Source: Globisporangium splendens (lineage: Eukaryota > Oomycota > Peronosporomycetes > Pythiales > Pythiaceae). Taken from it: DNA of 64,000 nt. The first letter of the stretch is position 1. Every line of letters begins with the position of its first letter. Under the pieces are notes generated by a model, which saw only the letters and a program-made list of their open reading frames with translations, was not told the origin of the DNA and made no database searches. The stretch is from contig VFIW01000024.1 of assembly GCA_006386115.1 (NCBI GenBank), forward strand, positions 124,001 through 188,000. Direction: 5' to 3'. Both the position numbers and the translations under genes were made by a program. This document shows, one piece after another, positions 33,701 through 45,255 of this stretch.

Positions 33701-35331
33701 ATTCTGTCGACAGTTCCCCGTTCACCAGGTACTGCGCTGTAGTGTCCGAGTGCATTCGACGTACTAAATCCACAAACTGTCGCCCAAAGCCGAACTTGCT
33801 CAGCACAAGGTGCAGAAATCTCTGTCCAACGTGTCATAAGCCTTCATGAAGTCAAGCATCGCAATTCCCGGAGCGTCATCCAACCCTTCACCGTTGTTGT
33901 GGTACGCTTTGTCCAATGCGGCTTGCATTATGAGGATCACCTCTCGTACTTCCTTTTCAGTAATGGGTGCCATCAAATCTTGGTTTTGCGCTTCTGTGAC
34001 TTTTCGAGTTCCCGGAATATACACCAGTGCATCAAATCGCTGTTCAGCCTTCTGCGGAGGGACCGCAGCATGGCTCTGGCCGGTGATTTGGTGCCATTCT
34101 ACCCCCATGATGTCCGCTAGACTCGCGTTTGGTGGGTGGTACCTTCCGGGAGTCGGTTCCAATCGCGAAATTGTTTGATCCCTCTGCCAGTTGGCGATCC
34201 TCCGAAAGAAGTGACGAACATCCCCCTGCGTTGCTTGCATATACTTACCGAATTTGAACTCTGCTGCCTCCCTTGCCGCGTTTGCTTGTTCTTCGATCAG
34301 CTGATGCTGTGTGCGGTTTGCCGGTCGGTGCTGCTGATCCTCCAACTTTTGCCGATATCTTCGTACTTGCCGCTTCTCTGCTCGATTTACTCTCAGTATT
34401 GCTTTGATGAGACGCTGCTCCAGGTTGCTCCACACGATTGACCCTTCGCTCTGCATCAACTCCAGCTCGTGACCGATTGACTTTTGCACCCCAGTCCACA
34501 CCAAGTCAGGACGCGAGGTTCGCATCGGGTACCTGCACTTGTTCACTCTCCTTGGTCTCTGCGGTTGACTCGTCCATTTCATATGCAGCACCACTGCTTG
34601 GTGATCCGAGTAGTGCTTGGGTAGCTCTATGGCCTCCCATTGCACGGCGCTGCCCAGGTTTCCTGCGATATAGAATCGGTCGAGTCGACTGGCTGAGTTT
34701 TTTCTCCAGTATGTGGAATGCTCCGTCGGTTCCCTCTGCACTGGCCACTCCGGATCCTCCACTAGCTCCCGTGCGTCGTAAATGCTCCACTCCGTCACTA
34801 ATCGTCTCAGTTCTGCACTCTCGCATTGCACAGGTAGCCGAACTCCTCTTTGGTACCGGTCCCGTTGCTTGTCGAGTACACAATTGAAGTCACCTCCGAG
34901 CACTGCTGCTTCTTGATGAGTCACAAACTCCTCGTTAAGGCGTCGGAAGAAGTGTTCTCGCTCTGATTTCTTGTTGGGTGCGTACACATTAATCCACACC
35001 ACTCCCTTGGACTTGATAGCGACTGTGCGATTTGTCCACTTGGATTCCTCGATCAGTTGTGTTTCGCTAATCGTCTTCGGATTTGTGAGTATTGCCACTC
35101 CGCCGGTCGCGTCTGGATGGATGGACCAAAAGGACGTTGGTTCGTCCAGGTTTGCAACCCCCCATATTCGGTTCCAGTAATGTCGGAGTCTGCTTTCTTC
35201 TTTGGCTGTGGTGATCCTCGTCTCCTGTAAATAAATGATATCATACTTTTCTGCGGTTAGTGCCCCCTTGAGATCCTCTAACCATTTTGTTCGTTCTTTC
35301 TTTTTGAATCCGCACACGTTCTGAGTTAATA
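30732..35331 (-). pseudogene. LINE ORF2: endonuclease-RT-RNase H, multiple lesions
   Basis: Endonuclease from ~35331 (VLTQNVCGFKKKERT; YLQETRI; GGDFNCVL; YSDHQAVV). RT palm [14 protein letters not shown] near 33820, [13 protein letters not shown] near 33690 and FVDDS at 33531-33545, where FADD is usual. A zinc-binding block follows (CGETKETISHIVWSC). RNase H starts LYFDGGARGNPGPGG near 31290 and is interrupted by TGA 31026-31028, then continues in frame (HTKREQNKMADLLANMA). Further frame changes occur near 33810 and 32850. In related elements this protein nicks the target and reverse-transcribes the RNA in place. It cannot be made intact here. Confidence 0.85.
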
Positions 35332-35339
35332 CCCGTAGC

Positions 35340-38300
35340 GTGTTTGGACATGGTCTTTTTTCCTTTTTTGGTTTTTGTAAAATGCATTCTTGAGGGCATG
35401 TAGCGCGGCGTACATTTCTGTGCCTGGGCTACTGCCACCTTGGTTACCTGTTGGTGTCGCGCCTTTAGTACCTTGAAGGCTCGACCGAGTCCACTTCCAT
35501 GGTGACTTGAGCCATGATCACCGATAGAGCTGACCATTCGCTGAGCTCCTCTCCACTCTTGAAGGCTGCTTTGAGTTCTCTGGTTTGCTTCAACATCGCA
35601 CAGAAGTCTTCAATCACCTCGTACAGGTTGTCTGGGTCTTCGGCGTCAATGGACCTGAACGTCTGCAGCTCCTCCTCATACACCACTGTGCAGATGATGT
35701 AGCGGCTGAGCTTCTCTTGCTGGGTCGGGTAACAAAGCCGCAGAACTTCGAGACCTCCGTCTTCACTCTTCCTCGCGTCATCCAGTCTTCCTTGGAGTTG
35801 AGTAGTGCCGCCCGTTGTTGCTTCGTGGTTGCCGTTGCAATCCTGTCAAACCAACCTGTGATCCACACCCTGGTTTCTGCTTGATCGGTGAGGTATGAAA
35901 GACATTTGAGTCCTTCCTCAATCACCTGTTCGCGCAGAACTTGTGTCAAGTACACTAGCGTTGGCCCGCTGAGATGGTTCAGTACGTGATGCGGCCCTGG
36001 CGACATCTTCAACATCGCTAGTATACGCTCCCACTCATTGAGAGCTGCCTGCGTCCATACACCACGATTGGACGAGAGCAGAGGAAAGGGGCACTTGTTT
36101 CTTGCTTCCATTGCTCCTGGAACCCTTCCCAATGCTCCTGCAGCGTGCGCTCGAGGTCTCTGCGTTTCTGCATGGAGTCTCCTTCGATCGCCAAACGTCT
36201 CGACAGCGTTTTGGTTTTCTTGAAGGGGACATTGGGGCTGTTCAGGTTTATCGCGACGTCACCATCTATTGCTGTGAGCATCAGGGTTTCGTCTCTATCT
36301 CGCTTCCTGGGTTGTTGAGGTAACTCGATTGTGGGCGAGTGATATACCACAAGCTGATTCTCCTGCGATGCGAACGACCAGCCGTGTTGTCCGCTGAGCT
36401 GGTTTGGCTCGAACTTTTCTCGCTCGTCCAGCGATGGAGTCCACACTGACTCTCCCAAACTGGAATTGTCGCTGTCCTCCATCGAATCGTCTGTTTCTCG
36501 ATCGTCTTCGAATTGACCAGATCGGTCCGTCTTGAACTCCGCCTTGCTCCTCACGGATCCTTGGAGATGCTTCGCTAGTGATGAGCTCATCATATTCGCC
36601 AGTGGCGTTGGGTCGTTCAGGGTTCTGAAGTGCAGACTGTTGTAGTGTTCGTTTGCAAATTTCATCACGATTGGTAGCGGACTGCTCGTGGCCACTGCTT
36701 CGTTTGTGTCTTGACGGAGCTCGTCTTCCCATTGCTTCCCTGTGCACGCATATTCTTTGGCTGACGAAAACTGGCCGCCTCCATGGACTCTGGATTGCGG
36801 CTTGTAAATTGCAAAGCCCTTACGGTCTCCGTACGTTGTCTCGATCAGCACGAAGATTTTTCTCTGCAAAGCCTTGGCAGCCATCCGCAAGGACTCCGGT
36901 CCACCCCATAGGGACCCTGGCAGCGTGGAAGATCGGCTGGAGGAGCTGCTTGCGATATCACTGAAATAGTCGAGAACATCTGCTCTCCTTTCTTTTGGGC
37001 TCATTTTTCGATCCCCTCTCCCCAGTGCTTCGAGTATTCCCAAATGAGTTCCTTCAGGGAATTCGAGATCGAAGTTGAGGCGTGCGGCCGCGTTCATGCT
37101 TTGCTTGATTCTGCTCGCCGTGGCCTCGAGTGCTTCTCATTTGCCATGTTGTCATGCACGATTTGGAGCATCGCTTCCGCCACTGCATAAAATTGGCAAT
37201 TTCCGGTAGGTGGTGTTGTTGCTTCTGCAAGTCCGTTGGCGTCCATCACGTCTTGAATCGTGTACTCCCCATCCCAGTCCATGATGTCGTTACGATTCGG
37301 GTTGAGCTCGGTTTGTCTTTCCACGTGCACCTTCATTAACTCGTCCATATCTCGTCGGAAGCGCATCAGCTCTTTTGCCCACCGGATGTCATCCTTGGAA
37401 ATTTGTCTTGGTCCATTTTTCTGGTTTGCTTTTGACGCGGGTCCTTTTGTGTTCACTGCTCCATCGTTTGGTTTCGCCTTCGCCTGGTCTTTGAGATTGC
37501 CGGTTTGTTGTCCTGAAATTCCAGCCGTCACGGGGCTCGTTCTCGCTCGGCTCGTTTTCCCCCCTGGCGTGAGGATTCTCTTCTGCGGGTTGAAGTGGCT
37601 GTTTCTGTTTGTCAATGCCATCTGAGACCGACTCCTTAATTTCCGCTGCACTGGTGAAAGTGGCTGGCTTTCTCGGGAGTTTGCTCACGATCTCATCGTC
37701 TGCGTGAATACAGTTGTTAGTTGTTAGTTCCTGTTCCGTTGCCTTACACGCTCGTGCGAAATGTCCCGCTGCCCCACAGATTAAACAAGGAGCCATTCGG
37801 TACTTGGATGCGTGGTGAAGGATGATCGTTCGCCCTCGCCAAATAATTCGTCTGACATCGATAAGCGCTTTTGGACATGATTCCTCTTCAAAGAGCACCT
37901 CCCACCACTGCGATTGGTGGGATATTGGACCGTATTTATCGAGTGGGTAGGCGTAGAATCGCTTGCCTGTCGTCTGCTTCAAGTATTCTAAAAACAGGGA
38001 CATATTCATTGAGCGAGCAGTGTTCAAAAACTGAATTTTGTACCTGGATCTCGATTCTGCATTCTGTAGCCCGTCCGCTCCCAATTGCCTGTTCCACACG
38101 CTATCTGCCTCCGGTCGCTCTCCGGTTGTCTCCGTCGGGTGCGCAGATTTGAGTTGCACCAATTGGCGTTGGAAGGGGATCGTCATTCTGTCCCATTTCG
38201 TAGCTGTGCTCCTGTCAAAGAAATAGAAGTGGAGTGAGTGAGTGCTGCCATTATATTCCGCAGCTTTGAGGTCTCTCAGCATCGCCATTGTCTCTTCCAT

Positions 38301-39403
38301 TTTGCCGTCATTGCGGAATCTCGCTGCTTGCAAGATGGCTTCCACGATTCGTTTGGTCGACTGGTGATCTTTGTAGACTTGCGTCGCATCTGATAATTTG
38401 TCAACCAACTCTCCTTCCACCTGAGCTGCGATGGTATTATGGAAGCGGAAGAGAGTGTCCCCATCACACACTCGCCGTAGGAATTGAGGCAGGTGTCGAA
38501 TCAGGAGTTCGCCTTCCACGATCGCTAGCATGATTTCCCATTCCATCGTTGTCGGCTGGCGCAGGGTTACTGAGTACTCGAACTTTTGCTTGCAGTGTCG
38601 GATCATGTTGCTTTGTTCCTCCTCCGAGTATTTGTCCGATTTGAAGGTGAAGGGCTGGGTGCCTTGCTCTTTGGCTTTTGTTTGACTGTTGGTGCTGGTT
38701 TGCGAACCCCATGGCGAAGCCTTGGTTTCTTCTGCCAGCTTGTTCTGGTCAATTCTCTTTTGGATAAGCGCTACCACTGTCCACGATGACCGGTGCATAT
38801 CCTTGCATAAATCTTGGATCGTCCGCTTCCACTCCGGAAAGGATTTTCCCTTTTCAATTGCCAGTAGACGGAAAAGGTCCACCAGCGCGTCCGCTTCTTC
38901 TCCGTTGAGAGTTGGGCACTTGTCGTTCGCCTTTTTGTTTTTTCAAGAACCCGCATCCCGTTGTAAAGAGCCGTGAACATTAACCGCACTTCGTATTCAA
39001 TCTCCACTCTGTTGACTGCATTTGGTGACGCACGCAACTTCGCGGCGAGGGCTTCGTATCTCTCCACTGGTGCAGTATCCGTCGACGCTTCTTTTGGAGA
39101 GACTTCCGCTGGTGATGGTGCCGTCTCGTGTCTTCCAGTCATAGCGTCGTCGCCTTCTGTGGGGTCAGTCGTGCCCACCTCATTGATCTCAGACTCGTCC
39201 GGCGCTCCGGCATTTACCTCGTCCGGTTGGTTCGCGCTCATGGAATCTGGGGCTCCCTCTTCCTCGTGCTGCGACGACGGTACGGCCATCACTACGTCCG
39301 CTTGCGCACGCCCGCTACGCAGAGTGGTGGCTCTCGTCGTGGAATCTGCTTTCGAAGCTTTCTTCCACGCGTCGTCCTCCCTTGGTTGCTCCATATTCGT
39401 CAT
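35340..39403 (-). pseudogene. LINE ORF1: nucleic-acid-binding protein with OTU-like protease module, multiple frameshifts
   Basis: Starts at ATG 39403 (MTNMEQPREDDAW) with an acidic, disordered N terminus. The frame changes at the A6 run 38938-38943, then stays open over ~490 codons with a CCHC knuckle (CLICGAAGHFARACK, ~37745-37790). After another change near 37420 come an OTU-type Cys motif (PTGNCQFYAVAEAML; Cys codon 37196-37198) and, after a shift near 37135, the matching His motif (HYNSLHF; His codon 36645-36647). The remaining C-terminal part (35465-36132) changes frame near 36060, 35700 and 35480. Nearly every step is a -1 change. Either many single bases were lost or homopolymer errors are present. 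Confidence 0.75.
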
Positions 39404-39611
39404 GGAGACCTCGGGAGAAAGCTTTCACTTTTCACTCTTATTACTGGCTTGAATACTCAATTCAGTGTATTCGCCCCCTTCCGATGATCTTTGCAGCAGA
39501 ATGTCGGTTGTCGTTGTGGTGCTAGTGCTTCCGACACAGACAACAGGTGCTAAGGCTGTCTGTCCCGCAGAAGGCTGGATCGAGAGTGGCTCGCTCTCAG
39601 CTGTGTCAATC
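39404..39611. other. LINE 5' untranslated region / junction with second LINE tail
   Basis: There is no ORF of the main LINE. On the plus strand the last ~11 codons before TAA (39626-39628) resemble the LINE ORF2 C terminus (IRLRNS), so a 5'-truncated sister tail probably begins somewhere in this stretch. Confidence 0.5.
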
Positions 39612-39671
39612 AGACTCAGGAATTCTTAAACAGTATGTAGATCATAAGTTAAATAGAATTACCTTCTCTCT
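39612..39671 (+). repeat. Right copy of 60-nt inverted repeat (LINE-family 3' end, plus orientation)
   Basis: Contains AGACTCAGGAATTCTTAAAC and the CT-rich tail, inverted relative to 30690-30749 with two mismatches. Confidence 0.85.
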
Positions 39672-39681
39672 CTCGCTCTCT

Positions 39682-40849
39682 CCCGAAATGGCATCATTTA
39701 GTGAACCCATGTGCTTTTCTCACATTGACAGCAAGACTGATTTCTACCGTAATTGCATGTCGAACACGCATAATTGAACCGTCAAGTGCGTTGGTGACAA
39801 GGCGCTTCAGGTAGCAAGCGGCGAATGGAGTGACGACACCTTGCAGCCGCAGCCCAGAATCCAGGGTGCGATGTCGTCAGTTGGAGAGAAGCCGTCACTA
39901 TCACACTATAAAACTGATTTAGAACTGACTTTGCTCCCACTCACCCATTCATCGGGCTACTGTAGACAAGAATCAGCCCATGCTGTTTCTGCATGACTGC
40001 GATCACAATTTTTGCTGATGTTGGTGTGCGATGGTCGTTAAGCATGAGATTTGCAATGGCAAAGCATTGCGATGTTGCCACAATAATTGACAATGTGCTG
40101 TCGAATCCAATCGATGGTAAATAAGTAACCACATATATTTAACCGCTTGTTGGTGCAATCTTTGCTCTCGCTGCAGCTTCAGAAAATCAAGCGAAAGTGT
40201 GATTTCTCTCGTTGATCGCCGGTTAAAACTGTTGCTGGTGTGCGTGCATGTTGGTACTGTAGGAGTCTGGGGCCACGCATCCAGGCATGTTGAAATGGTT
40301 TGAACCCATGGGTGTTCACAATCGCGACCCAACTCGAAAAACCAGCACAGCGCAAGAAACCACCATCAAACGCAAAACTCCATGACATCTCAGAGTTACT
40401 GGTGATCCATAGAGATCGATGGTGGTACAGTCCACACACTCCTCTGCCAGCTCTCTGGAAGCAGCGTCGTCGCTTTGGAAAAGTGCAGCAGAATGTGATT
40501 TTTGCCTGAAGGCATGGGATCCCACGATGGCACTACTTGACCAAATATCTATCGCATTCGGTTATTTGTTCTGCTTCCATATAACGGCTCCAGCACTCCC
40601 AATGCACCATGATAAGCTCTCGTTCTTCTCCGTTCACCTGTACACTCTATTTTACTGATTGGTTCGTTTTCACGGTTTTCTTCAATTATTGCGGGTATTA
40701 TATTTGTTTCCTGCCTCGCATATTATTCTTTCCGAATCCATTCCCTCCTTCTCCATCACCTCGCCGTCAGTGATCCTCGTCAGCATGCTGTGGGCACAAT
40801 TGCGAAGAGCAACCACCGCCCACGAGCTCAGGGAAGAGCTCGAGATGCG
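39682..40849. other. Intergenic region upstream of lipase
   Basis: About 1.2 kb without a supportable gene; short frames overlap in several phases and show no motif. Confidence 0.5.
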
Positions 40850-40868
40850 CTCTTCATTCTCAATTTCG
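40850..40868 (+). promoter_or_regulatory. Oomycete-type initiator plus flanking promoter region (lipase)
   Basis: CTCTTCATTCTCAATTTCG fits the known oomycete core promoter (TCATTYY initiator followed by CAWTTT flank). Transcription starting here would begin ~65 nt before ATG 40922, which supports that start over the upstream in-frame ATG at 40790. Confidence 0.55.
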
Positions 40869-40921
40869 ATCCATCGACTTCAAGCGCACATCAGCCCATA
40901 AACAAGACGAAGAGTTCCTCA

Positions 40922-42463
40922 ATGCGCCAGCAGCTCTTCTTACCGAGCGCCGTCATTGCGGCCGTCGCCATCGTGTCCGCCTTCGGGTTCGCCTTCGGGT
41001 TCGCAAGCGCCAATAGCGAGAGCGCCAATGCGTTTGCCCCCAATGCCGTCCTAGAAGGCAACAAGTACCCGATTGTGCTCGTGCACGGCTTCGCCGGCTG
41101 GGGACGAGACGAGCTGCTCGGCATCAAGTACTGGGGTGGTTTCCAGGGCGATCTCCAGGAGCAGCTCAAATCCCAAGGCCACACCGTGTTCACGGCGTCT
41201 GTGGGGCCGTACTCGAGCAACTGGGACCGTGCCTGCGAGCTCTACGCGCAGATCAAAGGCACGACGGTTGACTTTGGTGCCACGCACTCCAAGCACTTTG
41301 ACCATGCGCGTCTGGGACACACGTACTCGCAAGGACTGTACCCACAATGGGGTGACGTGGACCCCACGACGGGCGGGATCAACAAGATCCACTTGATCGG
41401 CCACAGCATGGGCGGCACGACGATCCGCATGCTCGCGCAGATGCTGGCGCACGGCAGCGCCGGTGCACCGTGGGGTCAAGAAGCGAATGCGTCACGCGAG
41501 TCACTCTTTGCCGGCGGGAAGGACTGGGTGCACTCGATCACGACGATCTCGTCGCCGCACTTGGGCTCAACGGTCGTCGACGAGATCTCAAAACTCGGTG
41601 GCAGCACGCTCAAGCACGTCTTCTTTGGCATCTTTGCAGCGTTTGGCGTCGTCGGCAACAGTACCGAGCATTTTTACGACGTGAAGATGGACCAGTGGGG
41701 CATCGACGCCAAGGGTGAGCACGAGTCGCTCTACCAATACATTGACCGCGTGCTCAGCAGCGACCTGTTCACGAAGCCCGGGTACCAAGACACGGGCATA
41801 TGGAGTTGCAGCACACAAGGCGCGGCGGAGGAGAACACGTGGGTACGCACGCTGCCCAACATCTACTACATGAGCTACGCGACGTCAGATACGTTTGCGA
41901 CCCGCGACTTCCTGCGCCGCCCAACGCAACTGCCGCATCTGCTCACGATGATGCTGCCGCTACAGCCCATGGCGTCGTTTATGGGCAGTCAGTACCCGAT
42001 CCGCCACGGGTTCTCCACGGAATGGCAGGAGAACGACGGCGTCGTGCCCACGATCTCCATGGCCAAGGACGCGACAGGCGACTCGGTGGTCGTCGCGAAC
42101 GAGACCACGGGCTTCAGCAAGATCGTGCGCGGCAAGTGGAACATCATGCCCAAGTTGGACCGCCTGGACCACGCCGCGGTCATCGGCTTTACGCTGCACA
42201 AGCAGATCAACGGGATCTACCTGCGCCATGCGAAGCTGCTGCGGAGCTTGCCGAAGGAGGACGCCGTCGTCGCCGTGGCCATCCCGGGAGGAGCGCAAGT
42301 GTGTGTGCCCCCACTGGCGCAGCCGCTCGTGCAGCCACTGACGGCGCGCGTGGGTGTGAATGAGAAGCTGCAGCAGTGCGGGGACCCGTACCTGCTCATG
42401 GCGTCCACGGCGGCGTCGTATCAGCACATGGTGGAGATGGAGATGACGGCGGCGGTCCAGTGA
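40922..42463 (+). CDS. Secreted triacylglycerol lipase (staphylococcal/Bacillus I.5-type alpha/beta hydrolase)
   Basis: Intronless, 513 aa. Residues 1-30 form a signal peptide (MRQQLFLPSAVIAAVAIVSA, then Ala/Phe-rich to SANS). The mature enzyme begins with the hallmark PIVLVHGFAGWGRDE (oxyanion region, ~50-64). The nucleophile elbow is GHSMGG (Ser162). Asp372 in NDGVVPT and His417 in LDHAAVIGF complete a plausible catalytic triad. The spacing matches the large bacterial family I.5 lipases that hydrolyse long-chain glycerides. The start was chosen for the signal peptide and the promoter element 60 nt upstream; the frame is open further back to 40790. It is probably secreted, with a possible nutritional or host-interaction role (inference). 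The prokaryote-like family and lack of introns make ancient transfer conceivable. Confidence 0.88.
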   Translation: MRQQLFLPSAVIAAVAIVSAFGFAFGFASANSESANAFAPNAVLEGNKYPIVLVHGFAGWGRDELLGIKYWGGFQGDLQEQLKSQGHTVFTASVGPYSSNWDRACELYAQIKGTTVDFGATHSKHFDHARLGHTYSQGLYPQWGDVDPTTGGINKIHLIGHSMGGTTIRMLAQMLAHGSAGAPWGQEANASRESLFAGGKDWVHSITTISSPHLGSTVVDEISKLGGSTLKHVFFGIFAAFGVVGNSTEHFYDVKMDQWGIDAKGEHESLYQYIDRVLSSDLFTKPGYQDTGIWSCSTQGAAEENTWVRTLPNIYYMSYATSDTFATRDFLRRPTQLPHLLTMMLPLQPMASFMGSQYPIRHGFSTEWQENDGVVPTISMAKDATGDSVVVANETTGFSKIVRGKWNIMPKLDRLDHAAVIGFTLHKQINGIYLRHAKLLRSLPKEDAVVAVAIPGGAQVCVPPLAQPLVQPLTARVGVNEKLQQCGDPYLLMASTAASYQHMVEMEMTAAVQ

Positions 42464-43055
42464 GTGACCCCATGTTGGCTTCCTCTGCCTTCAGCATGCA
42501 CTTGCATAAGCTTACTCAATTACACAGAACCTGGTTTGATACTGCACCAATGAAAGAATCTGTCCATGATACTTCACGTGTGCAACTTCCGAGGCATTTC
42601 TGGCCAGCAGAAAACACAACACAGAAACTCGGTCAGCGTCCCTTCTTTTCTTTTTTCCAACCGTTGTATGGAAAATTCTGCTTGTTCCACCCACAATAAA
42701 CTCAATCTCCCACACACTGAAACCACAGAAAAAAAAAGGCGAGAAAGCAGCAGCGAAATTCTCTCTTTTCTGCCGCGCCTATGTGTGCGCGCCATCTGCC
42801 GCGCCACAACCCCGCGACGACGAACAAGACGCGAGCGCCTTCCCTCTCTCCAACAGACAAGCGATACCGTAAGTGCAAGCAGAACAAACGAACCGCTGCG
42901 TGCGTCAGGCAGCATCGCATCATCATCCCCGCGGCAAAGCGTCGCGATCTTCCCTCTCCCTATTATTTATTGCTCGTCTCTCCCATAAAGCGAATTGGCT
43001 TCGATATATTCACGAGCGCCTGCTCGTCATTTGCGCACTTGACTCGTTGGGGGAG
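42464..43055. other. Intergenic: lipase 3' end to alpha-kinase start
   Basis: Contains AATAAACTC near 42695, a possible polyadenylation signal, and an initiator-like GCTCGTCATTTGCGC at 43022, 34 nt before the next ATG. No gene is seen. Confidence 0.45.
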
Positions 43056-45076
43056 ATGACGGCGCGCACGGTGGCGGACCACGAGATGCGGAGCACGCGC
43101 GCGCAGTCCCAGGGCGGCCAGCCGACGGCCGAACAGCTTCATGCGATGCGGATAATGAAGCCGCAAGACCACCAGCAGATGCATACGACGGTGCAGAAGG
43201 AGACGAAGAAGAGTACGAAGCGCGACGCCGACGGATCGGTGCTGGGGCTATTCCATACGGTGACAGCGTCGACACCGCGCGCGAAGCGACTTGCGCGTGT
43301 GTATCCGCATAGTACGGCGAGCACGACGTTCCCTGTGCCGTCATTCCGCAGCGAACAAACGACAGCAATGACTGTGGCGCCAGCGATCCGTGTTGCTTCG
43401 AGCGATGATAACGAGAGCGACTATCAGCAGGAGGCAGATGAAGCAGAGGATGACGTACTGATGGTGACATGGCGCACGACGATCTCGAGACATTCGAATG
43501 GCGTCCGCGACAGCTTCGCCGCGAGCGAGTACTACGATGACGCGGACGACGGCGATTTCGACGACGAGAGCTTCAGTTTGTTGCCGACACGAGTTGCCGC
43601 TGGAAGAAGCAGCAGTGGCGCTTCGCATGCGAACCTCATCACGAGCCGACACTCCAGTAGCAACAACAGCTTCGTGGTGGAAATGGATGAGTCCGACTGT
43701 GAAGATGGGTCCATGGTTGCATTCCCAACCATGCAGCGACGCAGCAGCAATGGCATAAACAATGGACAAGACGACATGCTCTCGCGCCTCGCGACGCTGA
43801 AAGTGCTCTGTGACGAAGGATTCATTTCTAGCGACGAGTACGAGCGACGCAAGTGCGCCATCGTGGACGAGCTCACGTTCTCATCGGACTCCATGGCGAC
43901 GCAGGTTGGCGTTGCCGCCACGCAGCCGAGTCGAATGGCCTTTAACCGATGCGAAGGTCTCCCACTCATCGTCCCCCATGCACCGGACTTTCGCGAGATT
44001 CGACCCGAGATCGCGACCAAGCACGTGTTTGACTACGCGGCTCGGCAATGGAGCAGCACGCAGGTGTACGTTGCGCTCGACGAGACGCCATTCAGCAAGG
44101 GCAGTCTCCGTGTCGTGTACCACCTGCTCGACCTCAGTGATGGTGATGGCATCACAAATGCCAACCATTATGTGGCGAAGCTTGCGATTGATCCAGAAGA
44201 AGATCCGCAAACGTACTTTCGAGACACAGAGCTGCAGGCGCATTGCGCGCACTATGCGCAGATGTACAACTCGTACAACCCACCGAAGCGCGTCGAGTTC
44301 ATCAACTCGTGGGTGCTGGAGCTCACCGAGAGGTAGGCTTCTATTTGCTTTTCACAAAGGAAGTGTGTGTGAATGTGGCGTTTGACAGACATGAGTACGC
44401 TTGTATTTGCTTAGAAATGGTGCGCTATGTGCCGTGGAGCCGTACATCCCGGGCGAGTACCGCAAGCACAACAACAACTTTGGGTCCGTGAGCGACGACG
44501 AGCGCAACACGCCGCAGTCGTTTTCGCATTTCACGTACGAGGCGTCTAACCACAAGCTGCTCGCGGTCGACATCCAGGGCGTCGGCGATCTGTACACGGA
44601 TCCGCAGATCCACACGCGCAACGGCAACGACTTTGGGAAGGGCAATCTGGGCGTGCTGGGCTTCCAGAAATTCCTCTCGTCGCACCGCTGCAACTCGATC
44701 TGCCGATACCTGAAGCTCCCATCCGTCAATCCTAAAGTAAGCTGCCATTAGCAAATGCTTCACAAAGTCTATGGCTTGAGAGTTAACGCGATCTGTGTGA
44801 TTTTGCTTGACTTAGGACCGCCATGCCGATTCGGGGACGCTCCCAGTCCAAGAACTGATGAACCGCGACCGCGTGCGGCCGATGCAGTTTGACTCGAAGC
44901 ACTACTACGAAAGCGCGCCGATGCTGCAGAAATACATCACGCAGTGCCGAGAACTGGAGGAAAAACGGAGCAAGACGGCAAAGAGCACCAACAAGAGCAG
45001 CAATGGTCATGCAGACAAGTCGTTCCTCGTGCGCATCTTGTCCAGACTATTCTGCGGCTGTGGAGGGCAGCAATAA
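43056..45076 (+). CDS. Alpha-kinase (MHCK/eEF2K-type) with SHOCT-like motif
   Basis: Three exons (43056-44332, 44415-44736, 44816-45076), phase-consistent with GT..AG introns of 82 and 79 nt; 619 aa. The first ~230 residues are low-complexity, acidic and Ser-rich. A SHOCT-like helix pair follows (RLATLKVLCDEGFISSDEYE). The atypical alpha-kinase catalytic domain spans the exon joins: ALCAVEPYIPGEYRKHNNN, FTYEASNHKLLAVDIQGVGD and the Gly-rich GKGNLGVLGF. The tail is basic and ends CGCGGQQ. Alpha-kinases phosphorylate Ser/Thr in helical substrates such as myosin heavy chain or elongation factor 2; the substrate here is unknown. It is convergent with the ALG2 gene. Confidence 0.85.
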
Positions 45077-45255
45077 GTGAGGATTAGTGATAAAAGTGGA
45101 GTGAAATTGGTGGAAATGGTGAAAAACAGAGTTGAATGCAAATGAATGGGAGATTGGATGCTACAGTAAGGAATATTTAAGAGACACAAAAACGCTTTCG
45201 ACGCGTTTATCATTCGTTATATTCACATTCTGCTCTGGTTAGATACACGAGACAT

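Larger units (their letters stand above)
30673..39681 (-). mobile_element. Non-LTR (LINE) retrotransposon, ~9 kb, decayed
   Basis: Minus strand. ORF1 region 35340-39403: CCHC knuckle and OTU-protease-like module. ORF2 region 30732-35331: apurinic-type endonuclease, reverse transcriptase, HCHC zinc finger, RNase H. The 3' end (left) finishes in a CTCTCT-rich tail. Frame breaks recur every 0.5-1.5 kb and TGA interrupts RNase H, so the copy is inactive. APE endonuclease plus RNase H suggests the I/Tad-like group of LINEs; the exact clade is unresolved. A second, short 3' end of the same family lies head-to-head at the right border. Confidence 0.85.

Noticed and set aside
30690..39671. Classical DNA transposon with terminal inverted repeats
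   Set aside because: There is no transposase; the ends are LINE 3' sequence including a coding stop, and the interior is a reverse-transcribing element.
30690..39671. Twin priming as the cause of the inverted LINE end
   Set aside because: Twin priming inverts 5' parts and does not duplicate the extreme 3' end with its tail.
41051..42427. Long minus-strand ORFs opposite the lipase
   Set aside because: Arg/His/Val-rich shadows of a GC-rich coding strand; the sense strand has a full catalytic triad.
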